Below, in pieces: positions 1 to 7,708 of a stretch of DNA of 8,169 bases. This stretch comes from Planctomycetota bacterium. GTDB taxonomy: Bacteria > Planctomycetota > UBA1135 > UBA2386. The DNA lies in the NCBI GenBank assembly GCA_947455805.1, contig CANGSN010000119.1, positions 1 through 8,169 on the forward strand, in the 5' to 3' direction. Positions within the stretch are counted from its first letter, which is position 1. Every line of letters begins with the position of its first letter. The notes under the pieces were generated by a model, which worked only from the letters and a program-made list of their open reading frames with translations, made no database searches and was not told the DNA's origin. Both the position numbers and the translations under genes were made by a program.

Positions 1-444
1 ACGCGCGTCGGCTTCGCGCGCGCCGGCTGGTTCCGTCCCGGTCGGCTGGGCAGGGCGCCGGACGTGGCGCCGCTGACCGCCGACGGCGGCTGGTTCGGTG
101 GCGAACTGCGCACCGACGACACCGTCGTCGTCGAACGCGAGGGCTTCGTGGCGTTCCGCACGGTGCTGGCGGGTGCGGGGCCATGGCGCATCGAAGTGCC
201 CGAGGCGGCGATCGAGCTCGAGGTCGTCGGCGCCGACGCGCAGCCGCTGACGGCGACGGTCGTGCTCGCGGACGTCGAGGCGTCGGTTCGCGACGGTCGC
301 TGTGTGCTGCGCGGCCTGCAACCGGGGCGTCATCGCCTCTACGTCAGTGCTCCGGGGCATCGTTCGGCGATCGTCGACGTCGACGCGGTGGCTGCCGGCG
401 CCAGCGAACGTGCGCCGCTGCGCATCGTGTTGCCGGCTCGCTGA
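1..444 (+). CDS. C-terminal end of a carboxypeptidase-regulatory-like repeat protein (5' partial)
   Basis: The frame is open from the first base to a TGA at 442-444, so 147 residues of a longer protein are visible and the true start lies outside the window. The last ~75 residues look like a CarboxypepD_reg-type beta-sandwich: a short strand (IELEVVGAD), a DGRCVLRGLQPGRHRLYV turn-and-strand of the 'DG..-RGL.PG.-..L.V.A.G' kind, then APGHRSAIVDVD and a closing strand ending in LPAR. Such domains are usually found in exported or surface proteins with a structural or binding role; no catalytic motif is visible. The 919-aa protein at 4924-7683 has the same style of repeat, so the two may be distant paralogues. 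The family call rests on pattern, not on a profile search. No strong terminator follows; metH starts 122 bases later on the same strand. Confidence 0.6.
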   Translation, partial: TRVGFARAGWFRPGRLGRAPDVAPLTADGGWFGGELRTDDTVVVEREGFVAFRTVLAGAGPWRIEVPEAAIELEVVGADAQPLTATVVLADVEASVRDGRCVLRGLQPGRHRLYVSAPGHRSAIVDVDAVAAGASERAPLRIVLPAR

Positions 445-539
445 GTAGGCGGCGCTGCCCGAGGCCCCGATGCCAACGCGCCTCGCGAGAAGGTTTCGCG
501 GCGAAGGGAAAGCATGGCCAGGGCCACGCTTGCCGACGC

Positions 540-545
540 TATGCT
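540..545 (+). promoter_or_regulatory. Possible -10 element of metH
   Basis: TATGCT followed by CCGCG lies about 20 bases before the metH ATG, which would give a very short leader. The same pattern, TAnnnT then CCGC, occurs upstream of the 919-aa gene (TAGCAT, minus strand, 7709-7714). No good -35 hexamer sits 15-18 bases upstream, and no clear Shine-Dalgarno sequence precedes the ATG. The rest of the 445-566 spacer shows neither the conserved core of a cobalamin riboswitch nor a recognisable SAM riboswitch. This call rests on weak motif similarity only. Confidence 0.25.
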
Positions 546-566
546 CCGCGCCCCGAATCTCGTCCG

Positions 567-3500
567 ATGACCCGTTTCGATCCACGCGCCCGCCTAGAGC
601 AGTTCCCCATCCTGCGCACGCTGAAGAACCGCGTGCTGGTCTTCGACGGCGGCATGGGCACCCAGTTGCAACTGGCCAACCTGACGCTCGACGACTTCCG
701 CGGCCTGGAAGGCTGCAACGAGCTGCTGGTCGAGACCCGGCCGGACGTCGTGCAGTCGATCCACGAACGCTACTTCGCGGCCGGCGCCGACGCGGTCGAG
801 ACCAACTCGTTCGGTGGCCTGCCCTACGTGCTGGCCGAGTTCGACATCGCGCACCGCGCGTTCGAGCTGAACAAGATGGCGGCCGAGGTCGCGCGCAAGG
901 CGGCCGACAAGTTCTCGACCAAGGACCGGCCGCGCTTCGTCGCCGGTTCGATCGGCCCGGGCACCAAGCTGGTGACGCTCGGCCACGTCTCGCCGCACGA
1001 GATGTTCGAGGGCTACAAGATCTACGCGAAGGGCCTGCTCGCCGGCGGCGCCGACTGCCTGAACATCGAGACCTGCCAGGACATCCTGCAGGTCAAGATC
1101 GCCGTCAACGCCGCGCGCGACGCGATGGCCGAGATCGGCCGCGAGGTGCCGATCTTCTGCACGGTGACGATCGAGACCACCGGCACCATGCTGGTCGGCA
1201 GCGACATCGCCACCGCGATCACGACGCTCGAGGCGATGCCGGTCGACGTCATCGGCCTGAATTGCGCGACCGGCCCCGACCTGATGCAGGAGTCGGTGCG
1301 CCACCTCGGCAAGACGACGACGCGCACCATCATGGTGATGCCGAACGCCGGCCTGCCGCGCAACGTCGGCGGCAAGGCGGTCTACGACCTGACGCCGGCG
1401 GAGCTGGCGCGCTTCCAGGCGCGCTTCGTCACCGAGTTCGGCGTCGGCGTGGTCGGCGGCTGCTGCGGCACCACGCCGGAGCACGTGCAGGCCATGACGG
1501 CGGCGATGCAGGGCCTGCAGCCGGTCGAGCGCCCGAAGGACTACCAGCCGCAGCTGGCCTCGCTGTTCCACTCGGTGCCGCTCGACCAGGACAGCGGTCC
1601 GCTGATCGTCGGCGAGCGCACGAACGCCAACGGCTCGAAGAAGTTCAAGGAGCTGATGGTCGCCGGCGACGTCGAAGGCATGCTGCAGATGGCGAAGGAG
1701 CAGGTGCACGAGGGCTCGCACGTGCTCGACGTCTGCACCGCGTTCGTCGGCCGCGACGAGGCCGGCGACATGCTGAAGCTGCTGCACCCGATGGTGCAGC
1801 AGGTGACGGCGCCGATCATGGTCGACAGCACCCAGATCGACGTCGTCGAGAAGGCGCTGCAGGTGATCCCGGGCCGCGCGATCATCAACTCGATCAACCT
1901 CGAGGACGGCGAGGAGAAGGCCGACGCGCTGTGCCGGCTGGCCAAGCGCTACGGGGCGATGTTCGTCGCGCTGACGATCGACGAGGAGGGCATGGCCAAG
2001 ACCGCCGATCGCAAGCTGGCGGTCGCGAAGCGCCTGCACGACATCGTCGTCCACCGCCACGGCCTCAATCCGGGCGACCTGATCTTCGATCCGCTGACGT
2101 TCACCATCGGCTCCGGCGACGAAGCGTCGCGCGACGCCGGCGTGCAGACCCTCGAAGGCATCCGGCTGATCAAGCAGCACATCCCCGGCGTGCGCACGAT
2201 CCTCGGCCTGTCGAACATCAGCTTCGGCCTCGATCCGTATCCGCGGCAGATCCTCAACTCGGTCTACCTGGCCGAGGCCCGCAAATACGGCCTCGACGCG
2301 GCGATCGTGCACGCCAGCAAGATCATCCCGCTGCACAAGCTCGACGACGAGGACAAGCAGGTCACGCTCGACCTGATCCACGACCGCCGTCGCGAGGGCT
2401 ACGACCCGCTGTTCGTGTTCCTCGGCCGCTTCGCCGGCAAGAAGCGCGTCGACACCGGCTCGGGCAACGACGAGAACGCGCTGCCGGTCGAGGAGCGCCT
2501 GAAGAAGCGCATCATCGACGGCAACAAGAACGGCATCGGCAAGCACCTCGACGAGGCGCGGCTGAAATACGCGCCGCTGCAGATCATCAACGACATCCTG
2601 CTCGACGGCATGAAGGTCGTCGGCGACCTGTTCGGCAGCGGCGAGATGCAGCTGCCGTTCGTGCTGCAGAGCGCCGAGTGCATGAAGGCGGCCGTGGCCC
2701 TGCTGCAGCCGCACATGGAGAAGGTCGAGGGCGAGGCCAAGGGCACGATGGTGCTGGCCACGGTGCGCGGCGACGTGCACGACATCGGCAAGAACCTCGT
2801 CGACATCGTCGTCAGCAACAACGGCTACCGCGTCGTCAACCTCGGCATCAAGGTGCCGGTCGAGCAGATCCTCGAGGCGGCGAAGGAGCACAAGGCCGAT
2901 GCGATCGGCATGAGCGGTCTGCTGGTGAAGTCGACCGTCGTCATGAAGGAGAACCTGGAGCTGATGAGCCAGCGCGGCATCGCCACGCCGGTCATCTGCG
3001 GTGGTGCGGCGCTGAACCGCCACTACGTCGAGAACGACCTGAGCGCCGCCTACACCAGCGGGCCGGTCTACTACGGCGCCGACGCGTTCTCCGGTCTGCA
3101 CATCATGGACGAGCTGACCGGCCGCGCGAAGGCGAAGGTCGTCACGCAGACGCCGCAGCCGCAGAAGCGCCTGACCAGCCACCGTCGCATGACGCGCGCC
3201 GAGAAGGAGCAGCTGCTGCAGCACGCGTTCGCCGAGTACGCCGACAGCGGCGTGGCCCCGGCACCGGTGGTGCCGACGCCGCCGTTCTGGGGCGCGTCGG
3301 TGGTGACGCCGCAGGAACTCGACCTCGGCACGGTGCTGCAGTACGTGAACAAGAAGGCGCTCTACCGCCTGCAGTGGCAGTACAAGCAGGGCAAGCGCAG
3401 CGACGAGGACTACGCGAAGTTCGTCGCCGAGACCGTCGAGCCGCGCTTCCGCGAGCTGGCGAAGCGGGTCAAGGCCGAGAAGACGCTGGAGCCGCGCGTC

Positions 3501-4091
3501 GTCTACGGCTGGTGGCCGTGCTACAGCGAGCGCAACTCGCTGGTCGTGCTCGACCCGCGCGACCGCCGGACCGAGATCAGCCGCTTCGACTTCCCGCGGC
3601 AGCCGTCGGGTCGCCGGCTGTGCCTGTCCGACTTCTTCCGCAAGAAGGAGAGCGGTGAACTCGACGTCGTCGGCTTCTCGCTGGTGACGATGGGTGCCGT
3701 GGCCACGCACGAGAGCGAGCGCCTGTTCCGCGAGAACCGCTTCGACGAGTACCTGCACTTCCACGGCATCTCGGTCGAAGGCGCCGAAGCGCTGGCCGAG
3801 TACTGGCACAAGCGCATGCGCCAGCAGATCGGCATCGCCGCCGAGGACTCGCCGGTCATCGAGGACCTGTTCAAGCAGAAGTACCAGGGCAGCCGCTACT
3901 CGTTCGGCTACCCGGCCTGCCCGAACATCGAGGACCAGCAGAAGCTGCTGCCGCTGCTCGAGGCGTCGCGCATCGGCGTGACGCTCAGCGAGGAGTTCCA
4001 GCTGGTGCCCGAACAGAGCACGTCGGCGATCATCTGCCACCACCCGGACGCGAAGTACTTCAACGTCTCGGTGATGGCTCCGGGCAGCTGA
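567..4091 (+). CDS. metH: Cobalamin-dependent methionine synthase (MetH)
   Basis: MetH moves a methyl group from 5-methyltetrahydrofolate to homocysteine through methylcobalamin, making methionine and tetrahydrofolate in the cytoplasm. The 1174-aa product has all four modules in order. The homocysteine domain starts with DGGMGTQ (27-33) and carries zinc ligands C233 (GLNCATG) and C299/C300 (GGCCGTT). The pterin domain begins near GERTN (349-353). The B12 module has a helical cap around 682-710 (VGDLFGSGEMQLPF) and DVHDIG at 736-741, where H738 is the expected lower cobalt ligand. The C-terminal AdoMet reactivation domain starts near PFWG (906-909) and has R1110...GYPACP (1114-1119). Length is slightly under the E. 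coli enzyme (1227 aa). The linker before the B12 cap contains a lysine- and asparagine-rich stretch (about 635-655) unlike E. coli and closer, from memory, to actinobacterial-type enzymes. The ATG at 567 was chosen because MTRFDPRARLEQFPIL leads directly into the conserved domain; the open frame further upstream is arginine-rich noise. Every expected key residue is present, so the enzyme should be active. Confidence 0.97.
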   Translation: MTRFDPRARLEQFPILRTLKNRVLVFDGGMGTQLQLANLTLDDFRGLEGCNELLVETRPDVVQSIHERYFAAGADAVETNSFGGLPYVLAEFDIAHRAFELNKMAAEVARKAADKFSTKDRPRFVAGSIGPGTKLVTLGHVSPHEMFEGYKIYAKGLLAGGADCLNIETCQDILQVKIAVNAARDAMAEIGREVPIFCTVTIETTGTMLVGSDIATAITTLEAMPVDVIGLNCATGPDLMQESVRHLGKTTTRTIMVMPNAGLPRNVGGKAVYDLTPAELARFQARFVTEFGVGVVGGCCGTTPEHVQAMTAAMQGLQPVERPKDYQPQLASLFHSVPLDQDSGPLIVGERTNANGSKKFKELMVAGDVEGMLQMAKEQVHEGSHVLDVCTAFVGRDEAGDMLKLLHPMVQQVTAPIMVDSTQIDVVEKALQVIPGRAIINSINLEDGEEKADALCRLAKRYGAMFVALTIDEEGMAKTADRKLAVAKRLHDIVVHRHGLNPGDLIFDPLTFTIGSGDEASRDAGVQTLEGIRLIKQHIPGVRTILGLSNISFGLDPYPRQILNSVYLAEARKYGLDAAIVHASKIIPLHKLDDEDKQVTLDLIHDRRREGYDPLFVFLGRFAGKKRVDTGSGNDENALPVEERLKKRIIDGNKNGIGKHLDEARLKYAPLQIINDILLDGMKVVGDLFGSGEMQLPFVLQSAECMKAAVALLQPHMEKVEGEAKGTMVLATVRGDVHDIGKNLVDIVVSNNGYRVVNLGIKVPVEQILEAAKEHKADAIGMSGLLVKSTVVMKENLELMSQRGIATPVICGGAALNRHYVENDLSAAYTSGPVYYGADAFSGLHIMDELTGRAKAKVVTQTPQPQKRLTSHRRMTRAEKEQLLQHAFAEYADSGVAPAPVVPTPPFWGASVVTPQELDLGTVLQYVNKKALYRLQWQYKQGKRSDEDYAKFVAETVEPRFRELAKRVKAEKTLEPRVVYGWWPCYSERNSLVVLDPRDRRTEISRFDFPRQPSGRRLCLSDFFRKKESGELDVVGFSLVTMGAVATHESERLFRENRFDEYLHFHGISVEGAEALAEYWHKRMRQQIGIAAEDSPVIEDLFKQKYQGSRYSFGYPACPNIEDQQKLLPLLEASRIGVTLSEEFQLVPEQSTSAIICHHPDAKYFNVSVMAPGS

Positions 4092-4097
4092 GCAGGG

Positions 4098-4115
4098 GGG
4101 GCGCTCGTGCGCCCC
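4098..4115. terminator. Hairpin between convergent gene ends, possible bidirectional terminator
   Basis: GGGGCGC (4098-4104), a TCGT loop and GCGCCCC (4109-4115) form a perfect 7-bp, all-G/C stem. It starts 7 bases after the metH stop and ends 7 bases before the stop of the convergent minus-strand gene, a usual site for a shared terminator. No T-tract follows on either strand, so it is not a canonical intrinsic terminator. It may act in another way or simply protect the 3' end of the transcript. Confidence 0.5.
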
Positions 4116-4122
4116 GCCAGCG

Positions 4123-4527
4123 TCAGCGCGCCGTCGGGGCAGCGGCGTCCGTGTAGCGCACGCCCTGCTGGCCGAACAGCAGGCCGAGGCGTAAGTCGCT
4201 GCTGATGCGCTCGCCGCGCCTGGTCTCGACCCGCTCTTCGCGATCGAACCAGAGCGTGCCCCAGCCGACCCAGTCGATCGCGCGGTCCTCGAGGTGTGCG
4301 CCGTCGTCGGCGAAGAAGTGCTCGTCGCGGTTGCCGACGAAGAACATCGGCCCGTGGGCGGACATCTTGGAGAGCGTGTAGCCGCTCGGTGCATCGGATA
4401 TCGACGGTCCGAACGAGGTGCTTCGAAGTGGATCAGCGGGATCCACGAGCCGTCGGTGATCGACACGCGGCCCGAGGCCTTCAGGTCCGCCTTCAGCTTC
4501 TCCAGGTCGTAGGACCCGTCGGGGCGG
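4123..4527 (-). pseudogene. Unrecognised gene, 5'-truncated and frameshifted
   Basis: Two adjacent minus-strand frames read like consecutive parts of one protein. The upstream part (about 4520 to 4422, 33 aa) runs DGSYDLEKLKADLKASG to ITDGSWIPLIHFE. The downstream part (4422 to 4123, 99 aa) runs STSFGPSISDAPSGY, HGPMFFVGNRDEHFF, DWVGWGTLWFD, RLGLLFGQQGVRY, ending TDAAAPTAR. Adding one A at 4422-4423 (GAAGC to GAAAGC) joins them as HFE-STSFGP. Without it, the first frame finds no stop until 594, antisense through metH. No start codon with a ribosome binding site is visible: the 5' side runs straight into the inverted-repeat arm at 4528-4597. The family is not recognised. The tail is acidic and aromatic, with no obvious membrane segment. 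It may be a decayed gene, or an intact gene spoiled by a base-call error and a wrong join. Confidence 0.6.
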
Positions 4528-4597
4528 CGGGCCCGGCCGATCTGCTGGTGGCGATGCGCGGCTATCGCCCGCAGCGGATCGCCTGCCTCGGCGAGCG
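4528..4597 (+). repeat. 70-bp inverted repeat, arm 1
   Basis: This stretch is the reverse complement of 5324-5393 with 68 of 70 positions identical. Positions 4542-4597 are a perfect 56-bp match; the mismatches are at 4535 and 4541. Read on the + strand it encodes GPADLLVAMRGYRPQRIAC then LGER, the same peptide arm 2 encodes on the minus strand. Both mismatches are synonymous there (CCG/CCC for Pro, GAT/GAC for Asp). Here the peptide belongs to no complete gene: the arm lies between the broken 5' side of the gene at 4123-4527 and the ferredoxin stop, 7 bases further on. It looks like a transplanted piece of a repeat-protein gene. Confidence 0.9.
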
Positions 4598-4604
4598 CGC
4601 GAAC

Positions 4605-4811
4605 TCAGCCGTGCTCGAGCTTGATGACCTCGACCGGGCAGTCGCGCGCGGCCTGTTCGATGTCGTCGTGCTTCTTGGCGAAGTGCTGCGCCGCGTCGGC
4701 GAGCACGATGCAGTCCTTGTCGTCGTCGACGCGGAACACGGCGGGCGCGATGTCCTGGCACAGCTTGCAGCTGATGCAACCGGCTTCGATCCAGACCTTC
4801 TTGATGGGCAT
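4605..4811 (-). CDS. Small single-cluster [4Fe-4S] ferredoxin
   Basis: The 68-aa product is a bacterial single-cluster ferredoxin, a soluble cytoplasmic electron carrier. Cysteines C12, C15 and C18 (GCISCKLC) and C58 followed by proline (DCPVEVIKLE) form the usual Cx2Cx2C...CP binding set for one [4Fe-4S] cluster. An extra cysteine at C34 is not expected to be a ligand. The segment between the motifs (IAPAVFRVDDD, then LADAAQHFAKKHDD) matches the 'APEVF.ld.dg' style of this family, and the protein is acidic as expected. The ATG at 4811 was chosen because MPIKKVWIEAGC is the normal N-terminus; longer in-frame starts add only an arginine- and proline-rich tail. No strong Shine-Dalgarno is visible. 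The 112-base gap up to the 919-aa gene on the same strand holds no gene. The redox partner is unknown. Confidence 0.92.
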   Translation of the reverse strand: MPIKKVWIEAGCISCKLCQDIAPAVFRVDDDKDCIVLADAAQHFAKKHDDIEQAARDCPVEVIKLEHG

Positions 4812-4923
4812 CGCGGGGCTTGGCGGCGTGGCAGTGGGCGGCGGCGGGCGGCGCATGGTGCGGGGCGCACCGGCGGCTCGCAAGCTCTTCGCGCGGCGCC
4901 GGGCGCGGATGCGCAAGCACGGA

Positions 4924-7683
4924 TCACTGCTTGCTCTTGCGCTTCTCGATCTCCGCGATCGCCTTCTTCCACGCCGCATCCGACACCTGCACGGCGACCT
5001 GGCCGGCGGTCGACAGCACCTGGGCCGGCTGCACGTCGGCGAGCTGCTGGTTGTGGTCGTTGCCGTGCAGCATCAACTGCAGTCGGAACGGCCCGTCGCC
5101 GATCGGCAGCTTGACGCGGCCGTTCTCGAACTCCTGCCACCACGTCTGCGGCTGCATGAGGTCGCTGCGGTTGCCGCCGTTCCACTGGGCTCGGTACTTG
5201 CCGGCGTTGGCGTTGCCGTCGGCGACCGGCGTCAGGCGCGCCTGCAGTTGCATGCCGGGTGGCACCTGCAGGCCGCCCGCGAGCAGTTCGATCGTCGGCC
5301 ACGGATCGAGGCGCACGTCGACCCGCTCGCCGAGGCAGGCGATCCGCTGCGGGCGATAGCCGCGCATCGCCACCAGCAGGTCGGCGGGGCCCGACGGCAG
5401 CAGCAGCTCGACCTTGTTGTCGTGGAAGATCTGGCCCTGCCACTCGCTCTGCTCGGGCAGACCGAACGCGAACACCACGCCCATTTCGTGTTCGGCTGGT
5501 TTGCCCTCGGCGTCGAACACGTGGATCGTCGCCTTGCGCAGGGCTCCGCGCAGGTCGATGTCGACGAGGCGCGGATCGCCGCCTTCGGGCGGCGGCACGA
5601 CGACGTCGGGGATCGTGAAGATGGGTTCCTTGCGCGTCGGCAGGGTCAGTTCGAGCGTGTAGCTGCCGTTCGACACCGCAGGCCACTGCAGATCGTGGCG
5701 TTCGCCCGACTGCGGCTGCGGGGTCGTCGTCAGTTCCTGCTTGCGGCGGTTGCGGCCTTCGCCGGCCGGTGCGGGCTGCGGCTCGACCGGCGGCTTCGTC
5801 GGCACCAGCTTCGCCTGCACCTGGTCGGTCGGGGCCTTCTCCGGCAGCAGCAGGCTCGCGGCGAGCGGCGTGCCGGTATCGACGGCGACGACGAGGTCCT
5901 TGGTGCCGAGCTGGAACTCGATCGGCTCGATCGGCAGCGCTTCGCCGCACCAGACCTGCAGCCGGTAGCGGCCTTGCGGCAAGTCGCCGTAGATCGCGAA
6001 CACGCCCTGCCGGTGGTCCGCCCACTGCGTCAGTTCGTCGAGCTCGTTCCAGCGCGGTTGGCGCCGTCCTTCCGCCGGCTGCTCGCGCTGCACGCGCAGG
6101 TGCACGCGGCGGCGGAACGGTTCTTCTCCGACCATCAGGCGGCCGGCGACGATCACGCTGCCGGTGTCGAGCTTCAAGTCGCCGAGTTCTTCGATGCCGG
6201 GGCGCAGCGTGCGCGTCGGCGGCTTCGCCTGCAGCGGCGGCGCGTTCTTCGGGCGGACGGTGACGACGATCTTGTCGATGTTCCGGTTCGGAGCCTCGCC
6301 CGGCTCCTCCGAAGGGTCGGCGTCGTCCTCCGCGGCGTTCGTCGCCACCTGGAAACGCCCTTCGGCGTCGGTGCGCAGGTTCTCCTCAGCGCCGACGCCG
6401 GGGCCGCTGAACTCCAACGTGCCCGTCATCGTCGCTGCCGGCGTGCCGTCGGGCAGCAGCAGGCGGCCGCGCCAGATCGTCACTTGCTTGCCGGGCTCGA
6501 GCAGGATCTCGACCTCCTGCCCGGTGGCGACCGGACCGGGGAACTGGCGGTTCAGGCCGAGCTGGTAGTTGCCCGTGTAGAACTGCTTGCTGGTCGGCAC
6601 GTGCGGGAAGGTCACGGTGCCTTCGTCGTCGGCGCGGCGAACGCGGTGCGTCGGGAACTTCGGCTCGTGGTCCTCGCCGGCGAACTCCGCCAGGAACGCG
6701 GTGCGGAAGCCGGCGAGCGGTTTGCCGCCGAACTGCGCTCGCACCTTGATCGTGCCGCACGGCGGCAGGCGCAGCACGACCGGTTCGCTCGGCGGGCTGT
6801 CGATCGCGAACTCGACGCCCGGTTCGTCGTTGCCCGGCAGCGTCGCGCGCACGCGCCACGTCAGCTGCTCGTCGGCGAAGCCGTCGACCTGCTTCGCCTC
6901 CTCCTGCAGGGCCTGCACGTGCGCCACGGTGGCACGCCCTTCGGCGTCGGTGATCGCGTAGGCGTTCCACGCGAACCAGCCGAACAGCTCGCCACTGCGA
7001 CGGAACGGCACCACGCCGATCGGCACGTTCGCCGCCGGCTGGCCGTCGGCGGTGACGACCTTGACCTGCAGCAGCTTCTCGACGTCGAGCAGCAGCTTGT
7101 GGCCACCGGGCGGCGTGACCGTGTTCTTGCGCAGCAGCAGCAGGCCGTAGCGCGACTCGTGGCGGCCGATGACGGTCGTGTGCTCGCGCAGCGTCACGCG
7201 CGCCTGGCCCTTGTCGTCGGTCGTCGTCGACCAGCCGCCCTTCAACGCCGTCGTCTCCGGCTCGCGGAAGCCGATCTGCGTGCTCTCGTCCCAGTCGTCC
7301 CAGCGGCCTTCTTCGAAGCCCAGGTATTCGTGCAGCGTCTCGTCCGACCACAGCACCTTGGCGCCGGCGATCGGCTGCGACGTCACCTTGTCGACGACGG
7401 TGATGGTCACCCAGTTGGCGTCGTCGGGCAGCGGCCGCGCACCGGTCGGCGCCGCCGCGGCGGCGCGCACTTCGTCGTCGGCCTTCGGCGCGCTCGCGTC
7501 GGCCGGTTGGCCGCGCTCCTGGTCGCCGGTGGCGGTGACCGCGGTGGCCTGGTCGGGCCCGCGTGCGGTGGTGTCGTCGTCGATCTGTCCCGGAACGAGA
7601 CTCTCGCCGGGCAGGAACCAACACGCGCCGGCGATCGCCAACAACACGGCGACGACGACGACGAGCAGCGACTTCTGGTGCAT
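4924..7683 (-). CDS. Large exported or anchored protein with carboxypeptidase-regulatory-like repeats
   Basis: The 919-aa product starts with MHQK and a hydrophobic stretch (residues 5-20, LLVVVVAVLLAIAGA) before C21. This is a signal anchor, or a signal peptide with a weak lipobox (AGA-C). A low-complexity, Ala/Asp/Thr-rich linker follows to about residue 85. The rest is a series of beta-rich units of CarboxypepD_reg/Ig-like type, each with a 'G.P..g..V' strand and a 'TDAEGR' or 'DDEGT' turn. They lie roughly at 93-210 (TVVDKVTSQPIAGAKV), 207-310 (TADGQPAANVPIG, TDAEGRATV), 311-400, 404-480 (LLPDGTPAATMTG, TDAEGRFQV), 508-600, 640-700 and 715-800. No catalytic motif is visible. The likely site is the periplasm or cell surface, in a structural or binding role. 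The start at 7683 is supported by GGGGAG 8 bases upstream; an earlier in-frame ATG would place arginine-rich residues before the signal. The gene looks intact, ending EIEKRKSKQ. Residues 765-787 are encoded by an inverted-repeat arm. Confidence 0.85.
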   Translation of the reverse strand: MHQKSLLVVVVAVLLAIAGACWFLPGESLVPGQIDDDTTARGPDQATAVTATGDQERGQPADASAPKADDEVRAAAAAPTGARPLPDDANWVTITVVDKVTSQPIAGAKVLWSDETLHEYLGFEEGRWDDWDESTQIGFREPETTALKGGWSTTTDDKGQARVTLREHTTVIGRHESRYGLLLLRKNTVTPPGGHKLLLDVEKLLQVKVVTADGQPAANVPIGVVPFRRSGELFGWFAWNAYAITDAEGRATVAHVQALQEEAKQVDGFADEQLTWRVRATLPGNDEPGVEFAIDSPPSEPVVLRLPPCGTIKVRAQFGGKPLAGFRTAFLAEFAGEDHEPKFPTHRVRRADDEGTVTFPHVPTSKQFYTGNYQLGLNRQFPGPVATGQEVEILLEPGKQVTIWRGRLLLPDGTPAATMTGTLEFSGPGVGAEENLRTDAEGRFQVATNAAEDDADPSEEPGEAPNRNIDKIVVTVRPKNAPPLQAKPPTRTLRPGIEELGDLKLDTGSVIVAGRLMVGEEPFRRRVHLRVQREQPAEGRRQPRWNELDELTQWADHRQGVFAIYGDLPQGRYRLQVWCGEALPIEPIEFQLGTKDLVVAVDTGTPLAASLLLPEKAPTDQVQAKLVPTKPPVEPQPAPAGEGRNRRKQELTTTPQPQSGERHDLQWPAVSNGSYTLELTLPTRKEPIFTIPDVVVPPPEGGDPRLVDIDLRGALRKATIHVFDAEGKPAEHEMGVVFAFGLPEQSEWQGQIFHDNKVELLLPSGPADLLVAMRGYRPQRIACLGERVDVRLDPWPTIELLAGGLQVPPGMQLQARLTPVADGNANAGKYRAQWNGGNRSDLMQPQTWWQEFENGRVKLPIGDGPFRLQLMLHGNDHNQQLADVQPAQVLSTAGQVAVQVSDAAWKKAIAEIEKRKSKQ
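5324..5393 (-). repeat. 70-bp inverted repeat, arm 2
   Basis: This arm lies inside the 919-aa gene and encodes residues 765-787 (GPADLLVAMRGYRPQRIAC, LGER), the end of one beta-sandwich unit. The sequence on both sides continues smoothly in the same frame (LLPS before, VDVRLDPWPTIELL after), so this is the native copy and arm 1 the displaced one. The arms are separated by 726 bases that hold the ferredoxin and the 3' end of this gene. Confidence 0.9.
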
Positions 7684-7691
7684 GGGTGGGG

Positions 7692-7697
7692 CTCCCC
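7692..7697 (-). promoter_or_regulatory. Shine-Dalgarno site deciding the start of the 919-aa gene
   Basis: On the minus strand GGGGAG lies 8 bases before the ATG at 7683. It is the best ribosome binding site in the window and favours MHQKSLL as the start over the in-frame ATG at 7740. Confidence 0.65.
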
Positions 7698-7708
7698 GAA
7701 GGCGGCGG

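Noticed and set aside
483..501. CGCGA/TCGCG hairpin after the first gene
   Set aside because: Five base pairs with a 7-base loop and no T-tract, common by chance here. Too weak to call a terminator or leader structure.
470..3658. 1062-codon + strand frame overlapping metH
   Set aside because: An Arg/Pro/Gly/Ala-rich alternate frame of metH with no recognisable domain. Stops are rare by chance at this GC content.
594..4466. 1290-codon open frame on the minus strand across metH
   Set aside because: It is antisense to a clearly functional metH, with His/Arg/Val/Asp-rich shadow composition typical of high-GC DNA. Only its first ~15 codons (4466-4422) carry protein-like sequence, from the frameshifted gene.
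4890..4907. CGCGC/GCGCG stem downstream of the 919-aa gene
   Set aside because: Five base pairs around an 8-base GC-only loop with no T-tract; expected by chance at this composition.
4812..4979. N-terminal extension of the ferredoxin to an upstream ATG at 4979
   Set aside because: It would overlap the end of the 919-aa gene and add a low-complexity Arg/Pro tail not found in single-cluster ferredoxins.
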